Source: an uncultured Planctomycetaceae bacterium
GTDB taxonomy: Bacteria > Planctomycetota > Planctomycetia > Planctomycetales > Planctomycetaceae
Direction of reading: 5' to 3'
DNA length: 32,185 bases
Assembly (NCBI GenBank): GCA_903861195.1
Contig: CAIOTJ010000107.1
Span: 1 to 32,185 of the forward strand
Positions 16,161 to 25,138 of the stretch are shown piece after piece. Both the position numbers and the translations under genes were made by a program. The first letter of the stretch is position 1. The number at the start of each line of letters is the position of its first letter. The notes beneath the pieces are model-generated. The model had not been told where the DNA came from. It saw nothing but the letters and a program-made list of their open reading frames with translations, and did no database searches.

Positions 16161-19100
16161 TCACCAATCGAGATGCATTTGGCCGAATTGCAGCCGCAGG
16201 TGCGTGAGGTCATACAGTCGTACGCCAAATTCGCGCTCGATCAGCACGGCCAGTCGCGAGGCATCGTCTTTGAACCGACAGCGGACCACCGCCCCCTCGA
16301 ACGGCCCCAGGTTGTACAACGGCTCGGGGGGAGTCCGATTGAGGTTCCAGACGACCAGTTGGCTACTCCGATCACCGGTCACGGCCAGCGGCCCGGCCGC
16401 GTCGAGCGCCACCACCCCTTCGACATGGGCGGCAATGCGATACTGCGTCTGGCCATGTTCCAGGCCCAGCGCCAGCAATTCACCCTTCCGGTTGCCGCAC
16501 AAGACCACCCCCCGCTCCTCGGCCAGGGCGAGACAATCCAGAATCCCCCCGGCGACCGCCACCTCCCACCGTAACGCTCCCGTAGCGGTCTCGAACAGCC
16601 TCAATTGCCCATCGACCGAAGACACCGCCACCACGTCGCGCCCCACCGCCAGGTCCAGCAGGCCACTCACGCTGTGGCTCCGTTGCGACTGTTCGTTCAA
16701 CCAGCGGAACGTCTCGCGGCCGGTCTCGAGGTCGTACGCCGCGAGGAAGCCAACGTCGTCGCGCGGGGTTCCCGGGAATGCCTCGCGGTTCCGCCCCGTC
16801 GAGCCGGTCAACCACACCACCCGCCCCGCGGGATCGAACTTCGCCCGCATCGCCCCCGCCAGCAGGGGCCGGGGTGCCTCGTGGGCTTCGGGGCGGATCA
16901 GCCCCACGCTGGGCTCCGCTTCCCGCAGGCTGCAGAGAATGTTCCGACCGGACGGGTCGATTGCCAGCAGGGGAAACACATGAGCTTCGAGCGGCTGCCG
17001 TCGGACCACGTCGCCCGATTCCTTGAACGTGCGGGTCACCACCGCCAGGGGACCATCCCCTTCTCCCACGAACTCGGCCAGCACCCCGCCGTCGGACGAC
17101 AAGTCGAAGTCGATCACCGGGGCCGAATGCATCATCGGCACCTGGCCGATCGCGCTGGGGACCAGTTGCCACACCTCGATCCGCCCGTCGCGGGTGAGCG
17201 TGATTTCGGGCCGGGTGGGATGAAAGGCGGCCGAGACCCGGCAATTCGCGGGATTGTTCAGGTACCCGGCCAGTTTCCAGCTCAGCAGATCCCAAAGCCG
17301 CAGCCCCTCGGTGGAACTGGTCAAGAGCCAGCGTCCGTCGGGTGAGACTCGCAATTCATGAAAATCGCCCGTCTGGATCCGCCCGCTGCGCGGGTCGGTC
17401 CAGCGCCGCAGCAACCGGCCCGAGTCGACGTCAATCGAGATGAGGTGCCGCTCGTGCTCGCCGAAGACCGTCTGGCGATCGGTATGCAGCGACAGCAGCC
17501 CGGACGATTCGGGCTGACTCCAGACGACCTGCCGCTCTGCCCGCGCGGGATCCAGCCGCCACCGTTCGAAGTGTCCCTCGGCCTGCAACAGCAGGTCGGG
17601 CCCGATGACCGCGAGTTCATTCCCCGCCTGGCGCAGGGGAAACTCGCAGCGCAGATCGGCCGTGTCGGGGTTCCACACCCGCACCACCGGAATCGGGCGT
17701 TGCGACAACGAGACCAGGCAATCGCCTCCCTCGGGCCAGGCCAGCGCCAGCACGGCGGTCTCGTGCGCCTGCCAGGAACGGCTCGCGGCCGAGGGGTCGG
17801 CGAGATCCCACGAGTGAATGCAGCCCCCCCGGGTCCCCAGCCACAACCGGTTGCCTGCGGGCGAAAACAGCAGGCTGCGCACGCCGTCCTCCCGGTTCCG
17901 CCGCCCCGGCATGGCGTCGATCTGCGGCGACCGGGGAAACCGCAACTCGCGCTGCAAGGTCAAGGTCTCGGCATCAAACAGCAGGGCCCGCCCCTCGTCT
18001 TCCATCAGGGTGTTGCTCCCCACCACCAGCCACCGCCCATCGGGACTGTACGCCACCCCATACCCGTCGAATTGCTGCCGGATCAGCGAGTGGTTTCGCA
18101 AATCGATGTGCGAGAGGACCGCGGCCCCCTCGTTGCGCAGCTGCCGCCGCGTTTCGGGATCAGTGGTGGTCTTGCCCGCGGCAATCAGTTCCTGGAAGTT
18201 CCGCTGCTGCCACCCCGCCGCGCGGCTGTCGCGGCGCTGGCGAATCTCGAACGGGCGGCGCGAGTTCTGCTCGAGCGCAGCCTTCAGCTCAACCTGTTTA
18301 CGAAGCTCATGCTCCCGCGCCAGATTGCGACGGGAAAACAGCCAGCCCAACCCCAGAAGCAGGGCAAAACCGGCAACCGCCGCCAGCGCCGACCGCTCGC
18401 GATTCCGGCGAACCCACCGGGTCACCCGCCCCCACGTCGACGGGGGCCGGGCCTGCGTGGGACGATTGTCAAGAAAGCATTTCAGGTCGGCCTGCAGCTC
18501 GATCGCTGTCGGGTAGCGCGCCGCCGGATTCTTCTCGAGACACTTCAGACAGATCGATTCCAGATCGGAGGGCACATCGCGCCGCAGTTGCCGGGGTGGG
18601 GCCGGGTCGACAAATCGCGCCTGGTCGGCCACATCGATAAAACTCGTTCCCTGAAAAGGCGGTCGGCCAATCAGCAGCTCATACAACACCACGCCCAGGG
18701 CGTAGATGTCTCCAGCCGGTCCCAGCCCGGTTCTTTCCCCACGGATCCGTTCGGGAGACATGTACACGGGTGTCCCCATCATCAGGCTGCCCGTCCGCGG
18801 CAGCCCGGACGACCGCCCCGGTTCGTCCGACTCGATGCGCGCCAATCCGAAGTCGGTCAGCCGGGGAGTCCAGGGAAGGCCCTGGGCCCGGTCGGCGTCG
18901 GTCACGGGAAACAGCAGCACATTGGCCGGCTTCAAGTCGCCGTGGATCACCCCGCTCGCGTGACTGTAAGCGAGCGCTCCCGCCAGCTGCGCCACGAGCC
19001 GCGCCGCCATCTGGGGGGCCACCGGCTGCTTCTGGTTGTGCAGCCATTCGGCCAACGTGGGGCCGTCGCAGTACTGCATCGCGATGTACCACAGCGGGCC

Positions 19101-19616
19101 GGACAGTCCCGTCTCGAGAATCGGCACAATATGCGGATGATCGAGCCCCGCCGCCGCCTGGGCTTCGCGCCGCAGGCGGTCGGCCAACCGCGGTTCAGCC
19201 AGCACATGCGGCCGGGGAATTTTCAGGGCCACCCAGCGTCGCAACTGGTCATCGTGGGCCAGGTACACGATGCCAAACCCGCCATGCCCCAGCAGACTGT
19301 CGATGGTGAACCGGCCGATCTGGTCTCCCGCGGTCGACGGCCCCGCCCCGTTCAACGGTTGAGGCCAGGCCCGGGCCAGCAGTTGCAGCGCCTCCTCCAC
19401 CCCCAGCCCCCCCTCCCCCACCGCGCGGGGAGCCGGGGCCTCCGGATCACGCGGCGTGTCGCTGCCACCCGCGTGCGGCTGGTCAGCGGCCCCTGAACCG
19501 GCGGCGGAACCCGTTCCCACGCCAGGTGCCGGTTCCGCCCCCCGCAACCGTGCGGGCTCCGACCGTGCGGGCGGATCCATCGCGGCCTCAGGCTGCGGCT
19601 GGCTCTCTTCCTTCAC
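16161..19616 (-). CDS. Membrane Ser/Thr protein kinase with C-terminal WD40-like propeller
   Basis: About 1151 residues from a GTG at 19616, whose GTGA overlaps the stop of the sigma-factor gene. A downstream ATG at 19580 is the alternative. The first 95 residues are Pro/Ala-rich and probably disordered. The kinase domain (about 102-385) has the Gly-rich loop GHGGFGIVY (110-118), the Lys132 of VALKIP, the catalytic loop HGDLKPANVLL (His225, Asp227, Asn232), DFGLAR (255-260) and GTPVYMSPERI. The HRD arginine is glycine, so activation-loop control may differ from RD kinases. A membrane helix (ALAAVAGFALLLGLGWLF, about 410-427) follows, then a charged region that may form a coiled coil, and about 600 residues of WD40-like strands (VAYSPDGRWLVVGS, LRVSPDGRWLLTSS, LAVTGDRSSQLVVWNL). 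The propeller may lie outside the membrane and sense ligands. It is cotranscribed with the ECF sigma factor. Confidence 0.92.
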   Translation of the reverse strand: MKEESQPQPEAAMDPPARSEPARLRGAEPAPGVGTGSAAGSGAADQPHAGGSDTPRDPEAPAPRAVGEGGLGVEEALQLLARAWPQPLNGAGPSTAGDQIGRFTIDSLLGHGGFGIVYLAHDDQLRRWVALKIPRPHVLAEPRLADRLRREAQAAAGLDHPHIVPILETGLSGPLWYIAMQYCDGPTLAEWLHNQKQPVAPQMAARLVAQLAGALAYSHASGVIHGDLKPANVLLFPVTDADRAQGLPWTPRLTDFGLARIESDEPGRSSGLPRTGSLMMGTPVYMSPERIRGERTGLGPAGDIYALGVVLYELLIGRPPFQGTSFIDVADQARFVDPAPPRQLRRDVPSDLESICLKCLEKNPAARYPTAIELQADLKCFLDNRPTQARPPSTWGRVTRWVRRNRERSALAAVAGFALLLGLGWLFSRRNLAREHELRKQVELKAALEQNSRRPFEIRQRRDSRAAGWQQRNFQELIAAGKTTTDPETRRQLRNEGAAVLSHIDLRNHSLIRQQFDGYGVAYSPDGRWLVVGSNTLMEDEGRALLFDAETLTLQRELRFPRSPQIDAMPGRRNREDGVRSLLFSPAGNRLWLGTRGGCIHSWDLADPSAASRSWQAHETAVLALAWPEGGDCLVSLSQRPIPVVRVWNPDTADLRCEFPLRQAGNELAVIGPDLLLQAEGHFERWRLDPARAERQVVWSQPESSGLLSLHTDRQTVFGEHERHLISIDVDSGRLLRRWTDPRSGRIQTGDFHELRVSPDGRWLLTSSTEGLRLWDLLSWKLAGYLNNPANCRVSAAFHPTRPEITLTRDGRIEVWQLVPSAIGQVPMMHSAPVIDFDLSSDGGVLAEFVGEGDGPLAVVTRTFKESGDVVRRQPLEAHVFPLLAIDPSGRNILCSLREAEPSVGLIRPEAHEAPRPLLAGAMRAKFDPAGRVVWLTGSTGRNREAFPGTPRDDVGFLAAYDLETGRETFRWLNEQSQRSHSVSGLLDLAVGRDVVAVSSVDGQLRLFETATGALRWEVAVAGGILDCLALAEERGVVLCGNRKGELLALGLEHGQTQYRIAAHVEGVVALDAAGPLAVTGDRSSQLVVWNLNRTPPEPLYNLGPFEGAVVRCRFKDDASRLAVLIEREFGVRLYDLTHLRLQFGQMHLDW

Positions 19617-20224
19617 CGATCTGTCCCCAGCAGTTGCTGCAGATTCTCGACGGCGCGATCCCAGAGTTTCCGCACCGCATCGGGACTCTTCCCCAGCAGT
19701 TGGCCAATCTGGTTGAACGTATACCCCTCGCGATGCCGCAGCAGAATCACCTCCCGATGCAGCGTCGACAACCGGTTCAGTCCCGATTCCAGATGGTGCC
19801 ACTCTTCGGCCGACAGCAGCGGCTGGCTGGGAGACACCGCCTGGGCATCGACCAGGTCCTCGTTCAGACGCACCTCCCGGCGGATACTTCGCTTGTCGGT
19901 ATCAAACCGCCGCACATGATCGGCCACCTGGTTCACCAAAATCTGCCGCAGCCATGCGATCAGCTCGGCCAGATCGTGCCCGGTGAACTCGGGAAATTCC
20001 CGATAACCCCGCAGCAGCGTCTCCTGCACCACGTCCGAGGGCGCCACCTTGCCCAACAGTCCTTTGGGCAGAGTCTGCCAGGCGATCCCCAGCAGATAGG
20101 GCCGGTAGGCCTGCAGTATCTCACCCAGCTCGTAGCCCAGGAATTCCCGGGGAAGCCCGGCGGTACTCTCGGGGGGCAAGCCGGTGCCCAGATGGGGAAG
20201 AATTTCCGAGTTGGATGGCGACAT
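19613..20224 (-). CDS. ECF-type RNA polymerase sigma factor paired with a kinase
   Basis: 203 residues from the ATG at 20224 (MSPSNSEIL); the frame is open to 20302, but those residues look unstructured. The sigma2 region has YRPYLLGIAWQTLP, the DVVQETLLRGYREF motif for core binding and -10 opening, and AWLRQILVNQVADHVRR. The sigma4 region has LHREVILLRHREGYTFNQIGQLLGKSPDAVRKLWDR, a clear helix-turn-helix for the -35 element. There is no anti-sigma gene next to it; the Ser/Thr kinase gene overlaps its stop. ECF groups lying beside protein kinases are known in planctomycetes, where the kinase is thought to control the sigma factor by phosphorylation. The target genes are not known. Confidence 0.92.
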   Translation of the reverse strand: MSPSNSEILPHLGTGLPPESTAGLPREFLGYELGEILQAYRPYLLGIAWQTLPKGLLGKVAPSDVVQETLLRGYREFPEFTGHDLAELIAWLRQILVNQVADHVRRFDTDKRSIRREVRLNEDLVDAQAVSPSQPLLSAEEWHHLESGLNRLSTLHREVILLRHREGYTFNQIGQLLGKSPDAVRKLWDRAVENLQQLLGTDR

Positions 20225-20630
20225 CGAGGGGGGAATCAGTTGGGGAGAGGAAGATCGCGAACACAGGCCGAGCCGCGGATCGGATCGACCCGGTCCCACC
20301 ACGTTTCATCGACACACCGCCGGGATTCAGCAGAGCCCCGCGGGAAATTCGACGGCAAGTCCAACGGATTGTGATCTTCCCTCGATTCCGTCGCCAGTCC
20401 AAACGCCAATCTCATCCGGATCCACTTGAGCAGCTCATGACCGGCCGGGAGCTCCCTGGGGTGCGACGGTCCCCGCCCGCGTGATCGTTCGCAGATTGCC
20501 GAAATCTCCCCCGCGCACAATTGCCCTTCCCGCCGGGGAAACGACAATCAGAGCAGAGACCCCGCGGTCAGGCATCCCCGGGAGACCTCTTCCTCTGTCC
20601 TGTGGATTTCCCCAAACCGAAAGCTTCGCC
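20225..20630. other. Divergent intergenic region between sigma factor and queC
   Basis: These 406 bases separate the leftward sigma-factor gene from rightward queC and should hold both promoters. Open frames on both strands (for example 20236-20547 leftward) show no recognisable protein features. No preQ1 riboswitch-like pseudoknot or other known regulatory RNA was seen before queC. Confidence 0.4.
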
Positions 20631-21341
20631 GTGTCGCAACCCAAGGCCGTGGTTCTGCTGTCGGGCGGACTCGACTCGGCCACCGTGCTGGCCATCGCCC
20701 GTCAACAGGGGTTTACACCCTGCACGATCAGTTTTCGCTACGGACAACGACATCACCGCGAACTCGACGCCGCCCGGCGGATCGCCGACGCCGCCGGGGT
20801 CCGCGACCAGGTGGTCATCGACATCGATCTGCGCGCCTTTGGAGGCTCGGCTCTCACCGCCGACCTGCCGGTCCCCAAGGGACGCGACGCTCACCAGATG
20901 TCCATCGGCATTCCCAGTACCTACGTTCCCGCCCGGAACACGATCTTTCTGTCGCTCGCCCTGGCATGGGCCGAAGTGCTCGAATCGACCGACCTCTTCG
21001 CGGGAATGAACGCGATCGACTACAGCGGCTATCCCGACTGCCGCCCCGAATACATCGCCGCCTTCGAGCGAATGGCCAATCTCGCCACCAAGGCCGGGGT
21101 CGAAGGAACGCGGCCACTCAAAATCCACACCCCGCTGATTGCCTGGTCGAAAGCCGAGATCATCCGTCAGGGGCTGGCCCTGGGGGTCGACTATGGCCTG
21201 AGCCACTCGTGTTACGATCCCGACCCTGCGACCGGAGTGGCGTGTGGCGAGTGCGATTCGTGCCAATTGCGCCTGAAAGGGTTTGCCGAGGTGGGCCAGC
21301 CCGACCCCATCCCCTACCGCCACCCCCCCACACCGGGCTGA
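20631..21341 (+). CDS. queC: 7-cyano-7-deazaguanine synthase
   Basis: 236 residues from a GTG at 20631, which places the ATP-binding loop at the normal position; the upstream open frame back to 20481 has no family match. The PP-loop SGGLDS (11-16) binds ATP. FRYGQRH, the [18 protein letters not shown] region and the [16 protein letters not shown] motif are all typical. Four zinc-binding cysteines lie at the C-terminus (Cys194, Cys205, Cys208, Cys211 in ACGECDSC). QueC converts 7-carboxy-7-deazaguanine and ammonia, with ATP, into preQ0, the precursor of queuosine in tRNA. QueE, which makes its substrate, is the next gene on the same strand 285 bases downstream. There is no obvious ribosome-binding site. 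Confidence 0.95.
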   Translation: MSQPKAVVLLSGGLDSATVLAIARQQGFTPCTISFRYGQRHHRELDAARRIADAAGVRDQVVIDIDLRAFGGSALTADLPVPKGRDAHQMSIGIPSTYVPARNTIFLSLALAWAEVLESTDLFAGMNAIDYSGYPDCRPEYIAAFERMANLATKAGVEGTRPLKIHTPLIAWSKAEIIRQGLALGVDYGLSHSCYDPDPATGVACGECDSCQLRLKGFAEVGQPDPIPYRHPPTPG

Positions 21342-21626
21342 AGGATGCTGCTTACGGCCCCTGGGCGCATCCCCGTGCCGGGGTTCGCTCCGGCTCGGCC
21401 GGTTTTGCCGATTGGGCGGGTCTGTCGGATTGGGGAGGGAGACGGGTCGACCACGCCAACCGGGGTGGGAACGAGAGAGCGAGCCTTTCCCATGACGAGG
21501 GCCGGGCGTATTCTGGATTCAGAGATGGCGTTCCCGGTGGTGAGCACACTTCCGGTGTCTCTCCCGGGGTGGCTGGGGGAGAACCGCTGTCGGTGGTTCT
21601 CTGGTTGACACAGTTCCCCCATTCCC

Positions 21627-22295
21627 ATGGCTTATGCAGTCAAGGAGATCTTCTACACCCTGCAGGGTGAGGGAGCGCAGTCTGGCCGGGCGGCTGTCTT
21701 CTGCCGGTTCACCGGGTGCAATCTCTGGACGGGACTCGCAGCGGACCGCGGGCGGGCGGTCTGCCAGTTCTGCGACACCGATTTTGTGGGAACCGACGGT
21801 GAGAATGGCGGTTCCTTCCTCGCGGCGGCCGATCTGGTCGATGCGCTGGCGCGGGTGTGGCGCGCGGGAGCGGGGACGGCTCCCGACGCCGGTCATCGCC
21901 CCCCCCGGGTGCGCCCCTACATCGTCTTTACGGGGGGGGAACCCCTGCTGCAACTGGATGCCGAGTTGGCGCGGGTGGCGGGTTTGGCGGGGTTCGAACT
22001 GGCGGTCGAGACCAACGGCACCCGGGCGGTCCCGCCGGGGGTCGACTGGATCTGCGTCAGCCCCAAGGCGGGAGCGAAACTGCTGCAGACGACGGGGCAC
22101 GAGCTGAAGCTGGTCTATCCGCAGCGTGGGGCCGAGCCCGAACTCTACGCCGACCTCGATTTCGACCATTTTTTCCTGCAACCGATGGCGGGCCCGCACC
22201 TGGCGGCCCACCAGCACTCGACCCTCCAGTACTGCCTGCACAATCCGCAATGGCGGATCAGCCTGCAAACTCACAAGCTGCTGGGGATTCCGTAG
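21627..22295 (+). CDS. queE: 7-carboxy-7-deazaguanine synthase, radical SAM
   Basis: 222 residues. The start ATG (MAYAVKEIFYTLQGEGAQSG) matches the normal QueE N-terminus. The cluster-binding cysteines are Cys31, Cys46 and Cys49, a CX14CX2C arrangement in place of the standard radical-SAM CX3CX2C, as known for Burkholderia-type QueE. Other motifs are FTGGEPLLQLD (SAM binding, GGEP), ETNGTRAVP, CVSPKAG and LKLVYP. The C-terminal FLQPM and YCLHNPQWRISLQTHKLLGIP are typical. The enzyme contracts 6-carboxytetrahydropterin to 7-carboxy-7-deazaguanine. QueD and GCH1 genes are not in the window. The 285-base gap after queC is long for an operon and has no gene that I can support. Confidence 0.95.
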   Translation: MAYAVKEIFYTLQGEGAQSGRAAVFCRFTGCNLWTGLAADRGRAVCQFCDTDFVGTDGENGGSFLAAADLVDALARVWRAGAGTAPDAGHRPPRVRPYIVFTGGEPLLQLDAELARVAGLAGFELAVETNGTRAVPPGVDWICVSPKAGAKLLQTTGHELKLVYPQRGAEPELYADLDFDHFFLQPMAGPHLAAHQHSTLQYCLHNPQWRISLQTHKLLGIP

Positions 22296-22428
22296 GGGTT
22301 GAAGAACAGGCCGCACCCGTGAGGGGGTCTGATGGGAGATATCCTGCCTGTAGCCGTGCCACTTGCGGAGAGTGCCTGTTCGCTCGCCGGGCGGGCGGCA
22401 ATCTCCGGTGGAACAGTGGGTGTGGTCG

Positions 22429-24918
22429 ATGGCCAAGCAGAAACTTCCCAAAAGCAAGGTCAAGCTCCCGGTGCGAATCCACATCGCACACCATGAGAAA
22501 TGCCGGGAAGCCGCCTGGTTCGCCACCAAGCTGTATGAATGGTTTCGATTGGGTTATTCCATCGGAGATGCCGGGGGAGCCGGACTGCCCGTCTCATTCC
22601 GCCGGAAGGTCGTCGGAAATCAACCCGAGGGGTTCAACCCGAAGACCGAGCCCATCAAGTGGCAGATCGACCCCGAAATCGACTGGCAAGAGGCCGAGGT
22701 GGTGATCGTGATCCTGCTGGTGGATCACGAAATGGTGGTGGATCCCCGGTGGCGGGCCGCGCTGGTCAGCCTGACGTTGGCCGTGGAGCAGGCCCGGGGG
22801 AATGGTGCCGGTTCGCGATCCCGGCGGGAACTGCTCCCCGTCGTACTGCACGACAGCTTCTACCGCACCGGCCGGTTGCATGAGCAGTTCAACTGTGTCC
22901 GTCTGCCCAGCGGCGATCGCGACGTGAAACTGGCCGCCCTGCGGCGGGCCGCGACGGAACTGACCGCCCGTACGATGCGGCCCCCCGAAACCCGGCAGCG
23001 TCCGCTGAACGTTTTCCTCAGCCATGCCAAGCAGGGCGGCCGCGAAATTGCCGAAACGCTGCGGGATGGCATCCAGAACTTCGGCCAGATGCGCCCCTGG
23101 TACGACCAGAACGATCTGGCCTTCGGCAAGCAGTACGAGAAAGAGATCAAGACCAGCGCCGCCGACACCGCCGGGATGATTGCCGTCATTTCGGACCTGT
23201 ACAGCGCCCGCCCCTGGTGCCGGCTCGAGGCCCGCCGGGCCCGCAAACCCCGGCGCATCTCGAACACGAACGTCTGGCGGGTGCAGCCCGTGTTGGCGGT
23301 CTCTGCGGCGGGAAACCAGTGGTCGCGGGCCGTGCCGATGTTGGAGGGGGTCCCCCGGATCGGCTGGAATCCCCAGGATCATGCCGCATCCACCGAGATG
23401 ATTGTCGACCGATTGGTCCTTGAGATGATGCTGGCGCACAACAACCGCCAGTTGGCGCTGCAGCTGCGACGACTCGACGACGAGCGCGAAGAGCAGATCG
23501 CCTACATCACCTGGGTTCCCGACACCTGGTCGCTCTTGGCGCTGCGCGACGAAATCAACGAAGAGTGGACCAGCCAGCGGTCCCAGGGAGAGGTCTCCGC
23601 AGCCGTCCCGGCTCCCTCGTCGCGGATCAACAAGATTGTCTACCCGGGCTATGGGCTGACGAAGTCCGAGCTGCGCGACCTCCAGCCCGCGATTGAGGCG
23701 TTTGGTCACCAGACCCGGCTGGTCAGTTTCGATGACCACCGGCGAGCCATGGATTACGGCCCCGATTCATTCCTTCGCTGGAATCACCACCAGCGCCGGC
23801 TGCTGGTGGCCCTCTCGACCGAGGAGGCCCCCGAATTGGCCGACCAGGGCTGCGGTGCCGAGCATTGCCACGAACTGCTGATCCGGCTGTCGACCCGCCT
23901 CATGAACGCCCACCAACGGGTGGCACTGAGCCTGGCGGAGGGAGAGTTGGGCTTTCTTCCCGGCACGGCGGCCGACAGCTCTCCCGCGCTGCAGTCGTCT
24001 CTATTGCTGGAGCGGCTGGTGGAGGTGACCAAGAGCTGGTATTCGGACCTGAAGGAGGCCGAGGCCGACGGTGTTCTGCCCCGGGACGCGCTGCCGACAC
24101 ATGACGTGAATGACGAGACCACCTGGCCCGCGGCGCATTACTTTCCCTGGCCCTTCTACGAGGGGCTCAACGCCGAGGAACGGGCGAAATTCGTGGGGTT
24201 GTGCCGGCTGCACCGCGTGAAGCCGTCGGATCTCTCGGACCTGGAAATGGTCCGGTTTTCGCCCCGGCTGGACAATCCCGAGTCGCTGTTGCGGCATGCC
24301 GACGCCCTGCGCGACCTGCGCAAACAGATGGCAAGACAATGCGACCTGCGGATTGTCTGGGGAGGGGCGATCTCGGGTGACCGCGGCTGGTGGCCGCGGG
24401 TGCTGGAAGAGGTCTACTGGACCCTCGAATACGGCCGGGCCGCCCGGAATCCGACTCCGGACCTGGTGGATGATCCGCCCGATCCCCGCCATCCCGTGCT
24501 GATCCTGGGAGGATTCGGGGGGTGTGCGCACCTGATCGCGAAGTTTCTGCAGGACCCCGAGGAACCGTGGCCCACCGGGCTCAAACGGCTCGACGTGCTG
24601 GGGCGGGATGGCCTGTTGACCGAGTTGGCGCGCGAGTCGCAGCAGAAAATGATGGACAACTGCCGCCAATTGTTCGACGAGTTCCGGAACGAGCTGTGGA
24701 ACATCAAGCCGGTCAAGAAACCGCGCGACGGCGCACGACGGCGGGAAAAACCGCGTCCTGGCCGCCCGCCGGCGTTGATCCGCGGCATCCCCCGCGACCT
24801 GTTCATGCGGGCCTTGCGCGAAACCTCGCTGCGCGAAACGATCTCGCTGGTGATGACGGTGGTCGAACATCTGCTCGAGTCCTCCCACCGCACAACGGAC
24901 AAAACCCGCGGGAGCTGA
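22429..24918 (+). CDS. TIR-SLOG protein 1, putative NAD-based defence or signalling protein
   Basis: 829 residues from the ATG at 22429 (MAKQKLPKSK); the open frame reaches 22363. Residues 15-185 form a TIR-like domain (RIHIAHHEKC, LYEWFRLGY, AEVVIVILLVDHEMV, ELLPVVLHDSFY). A canonical TIR domain follows (about 193-275): VFLSHA (195-200), WYDQND (224-229), MIAVISDLYSARPWCRLE with the conserved Glu267, the expected NAD-cleaving residue. The middle has TWVPD (361-365) and IVYPGYGL. From about 455 to 710 a SLOG-like Rossmann domain is suggested by LLVALSTEEAPELADQG, DLRIVWGGAISG and LILGGFGGCAHLIAKFLQ. SLOG domains bind nucleotide signals, and TIR plus SLOG are the parts of Thoeris. The next gene is a paralogue with the same order. 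Domain calls are by eye; NADase activity is inference. Confidence 0.8.
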   Translation: MAKQKLPKSKVKLPVRIHIAHHEKCREAAWFATKLYEWFRLGYSIGDAGGAGLPVSFRRKVVGNQPEGFNPKTEPIKWQIDPEIDWQEAEVVIVILLVDHEMVVDPRWRAALVSLTLAVEQARGNGAGSRSRRELLPVVLHDSFYRTGRLHEQFNCVRLPSGDRDVKLAALRRAATELTARTMRPPETRQRPLNVFLSHAKQGGREIAETLRDGIQNFGQMRPWYDQNDLAFGKQYEKEIKTSAADTAGMIAVISDLYSARPWCRLEARRARKPRRISNTNVWRVQPVLAVSAAGNQWSRAVPMLEGVPRIGWNPQDHAASTEMIVDRLVLEMMLAHNNRQLALQLRRLDDEREEQIAYITWVPDTWSLLALRDEINEEWTSQRSQGEVSAAVPAPSSRINKIVYPGYGLTKSELRDLQPAIEAFGHQTRLVSFDDHRRAMDYGPDSFLRWNHHQRRLLVALSTEEAPELADQGCGAEHCHELLIRLSTRLMNAHQRVALSLAEGELGFLPGTAADSSPALQSSLLLERLVEVTKSWYSDLKEAEADGVLPRDALPTHDVNDETTWPAAHYFPWPFYEGLNAEERAKFVGLCRLHRVKPSDLSDLEMVRFSPRLDNPESLLRHADALRDLRKQMARQCDLRIVWGGAISGDRGWWPRVLEEVYWTLEYGRAARNPTPDLVDDPPDPRHPVLILGGFGGCAHLIAKFLQDPEEPWPTGLKRLDVLGRDGLLTELARESQQKMMDNCRQLFDEFRNELWNIKPVKKPRDGARRREKPRPGRPPALIRGIPRDLFMRALRETSLRETISLVMTVVEHLLESSHRTTDKTRGS

Positions 24919-25138
24919 TGACCCGCCACGCCCCGAAACCGTGCCCGCTGGGTGGGAGACACCGGTCGGCGAGACGAAGCGCTCTCCGGCCGACGGCACG
25001 CAGGGCCGACGGCAGACGCCCCGGGACGGCGTGCACCCCTGCGCACCGTGAACGGGTTTGGGGTATAACCACGGAAGACTCTACGAATTCCGGCAGTCGC
25101 CATCCTACATTGAGCGGAAAACGTCCGCGACATCCATC

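Noticed and set aside
17358-19496. Rightward open frame of 712 codons antisense to the kinase
   Set aside because: It is the mirror of the kinase/propeller coding strand and shows no motif of its own.
21342-21626. Small gene between queC and queE
   Set aside because: Open frames on both strands lack motifs and good start signals.
20631-22295. queC/queE as part of a DNA 7-deazaguanine (Dpd) or Qat-type defence system
   Set aside because: Both proteins have complete housekeeping queuosine-pathway features, and no DpdA, DpdB or Qat partner is next to them; closeness to the TIR genes alone is not evidence.
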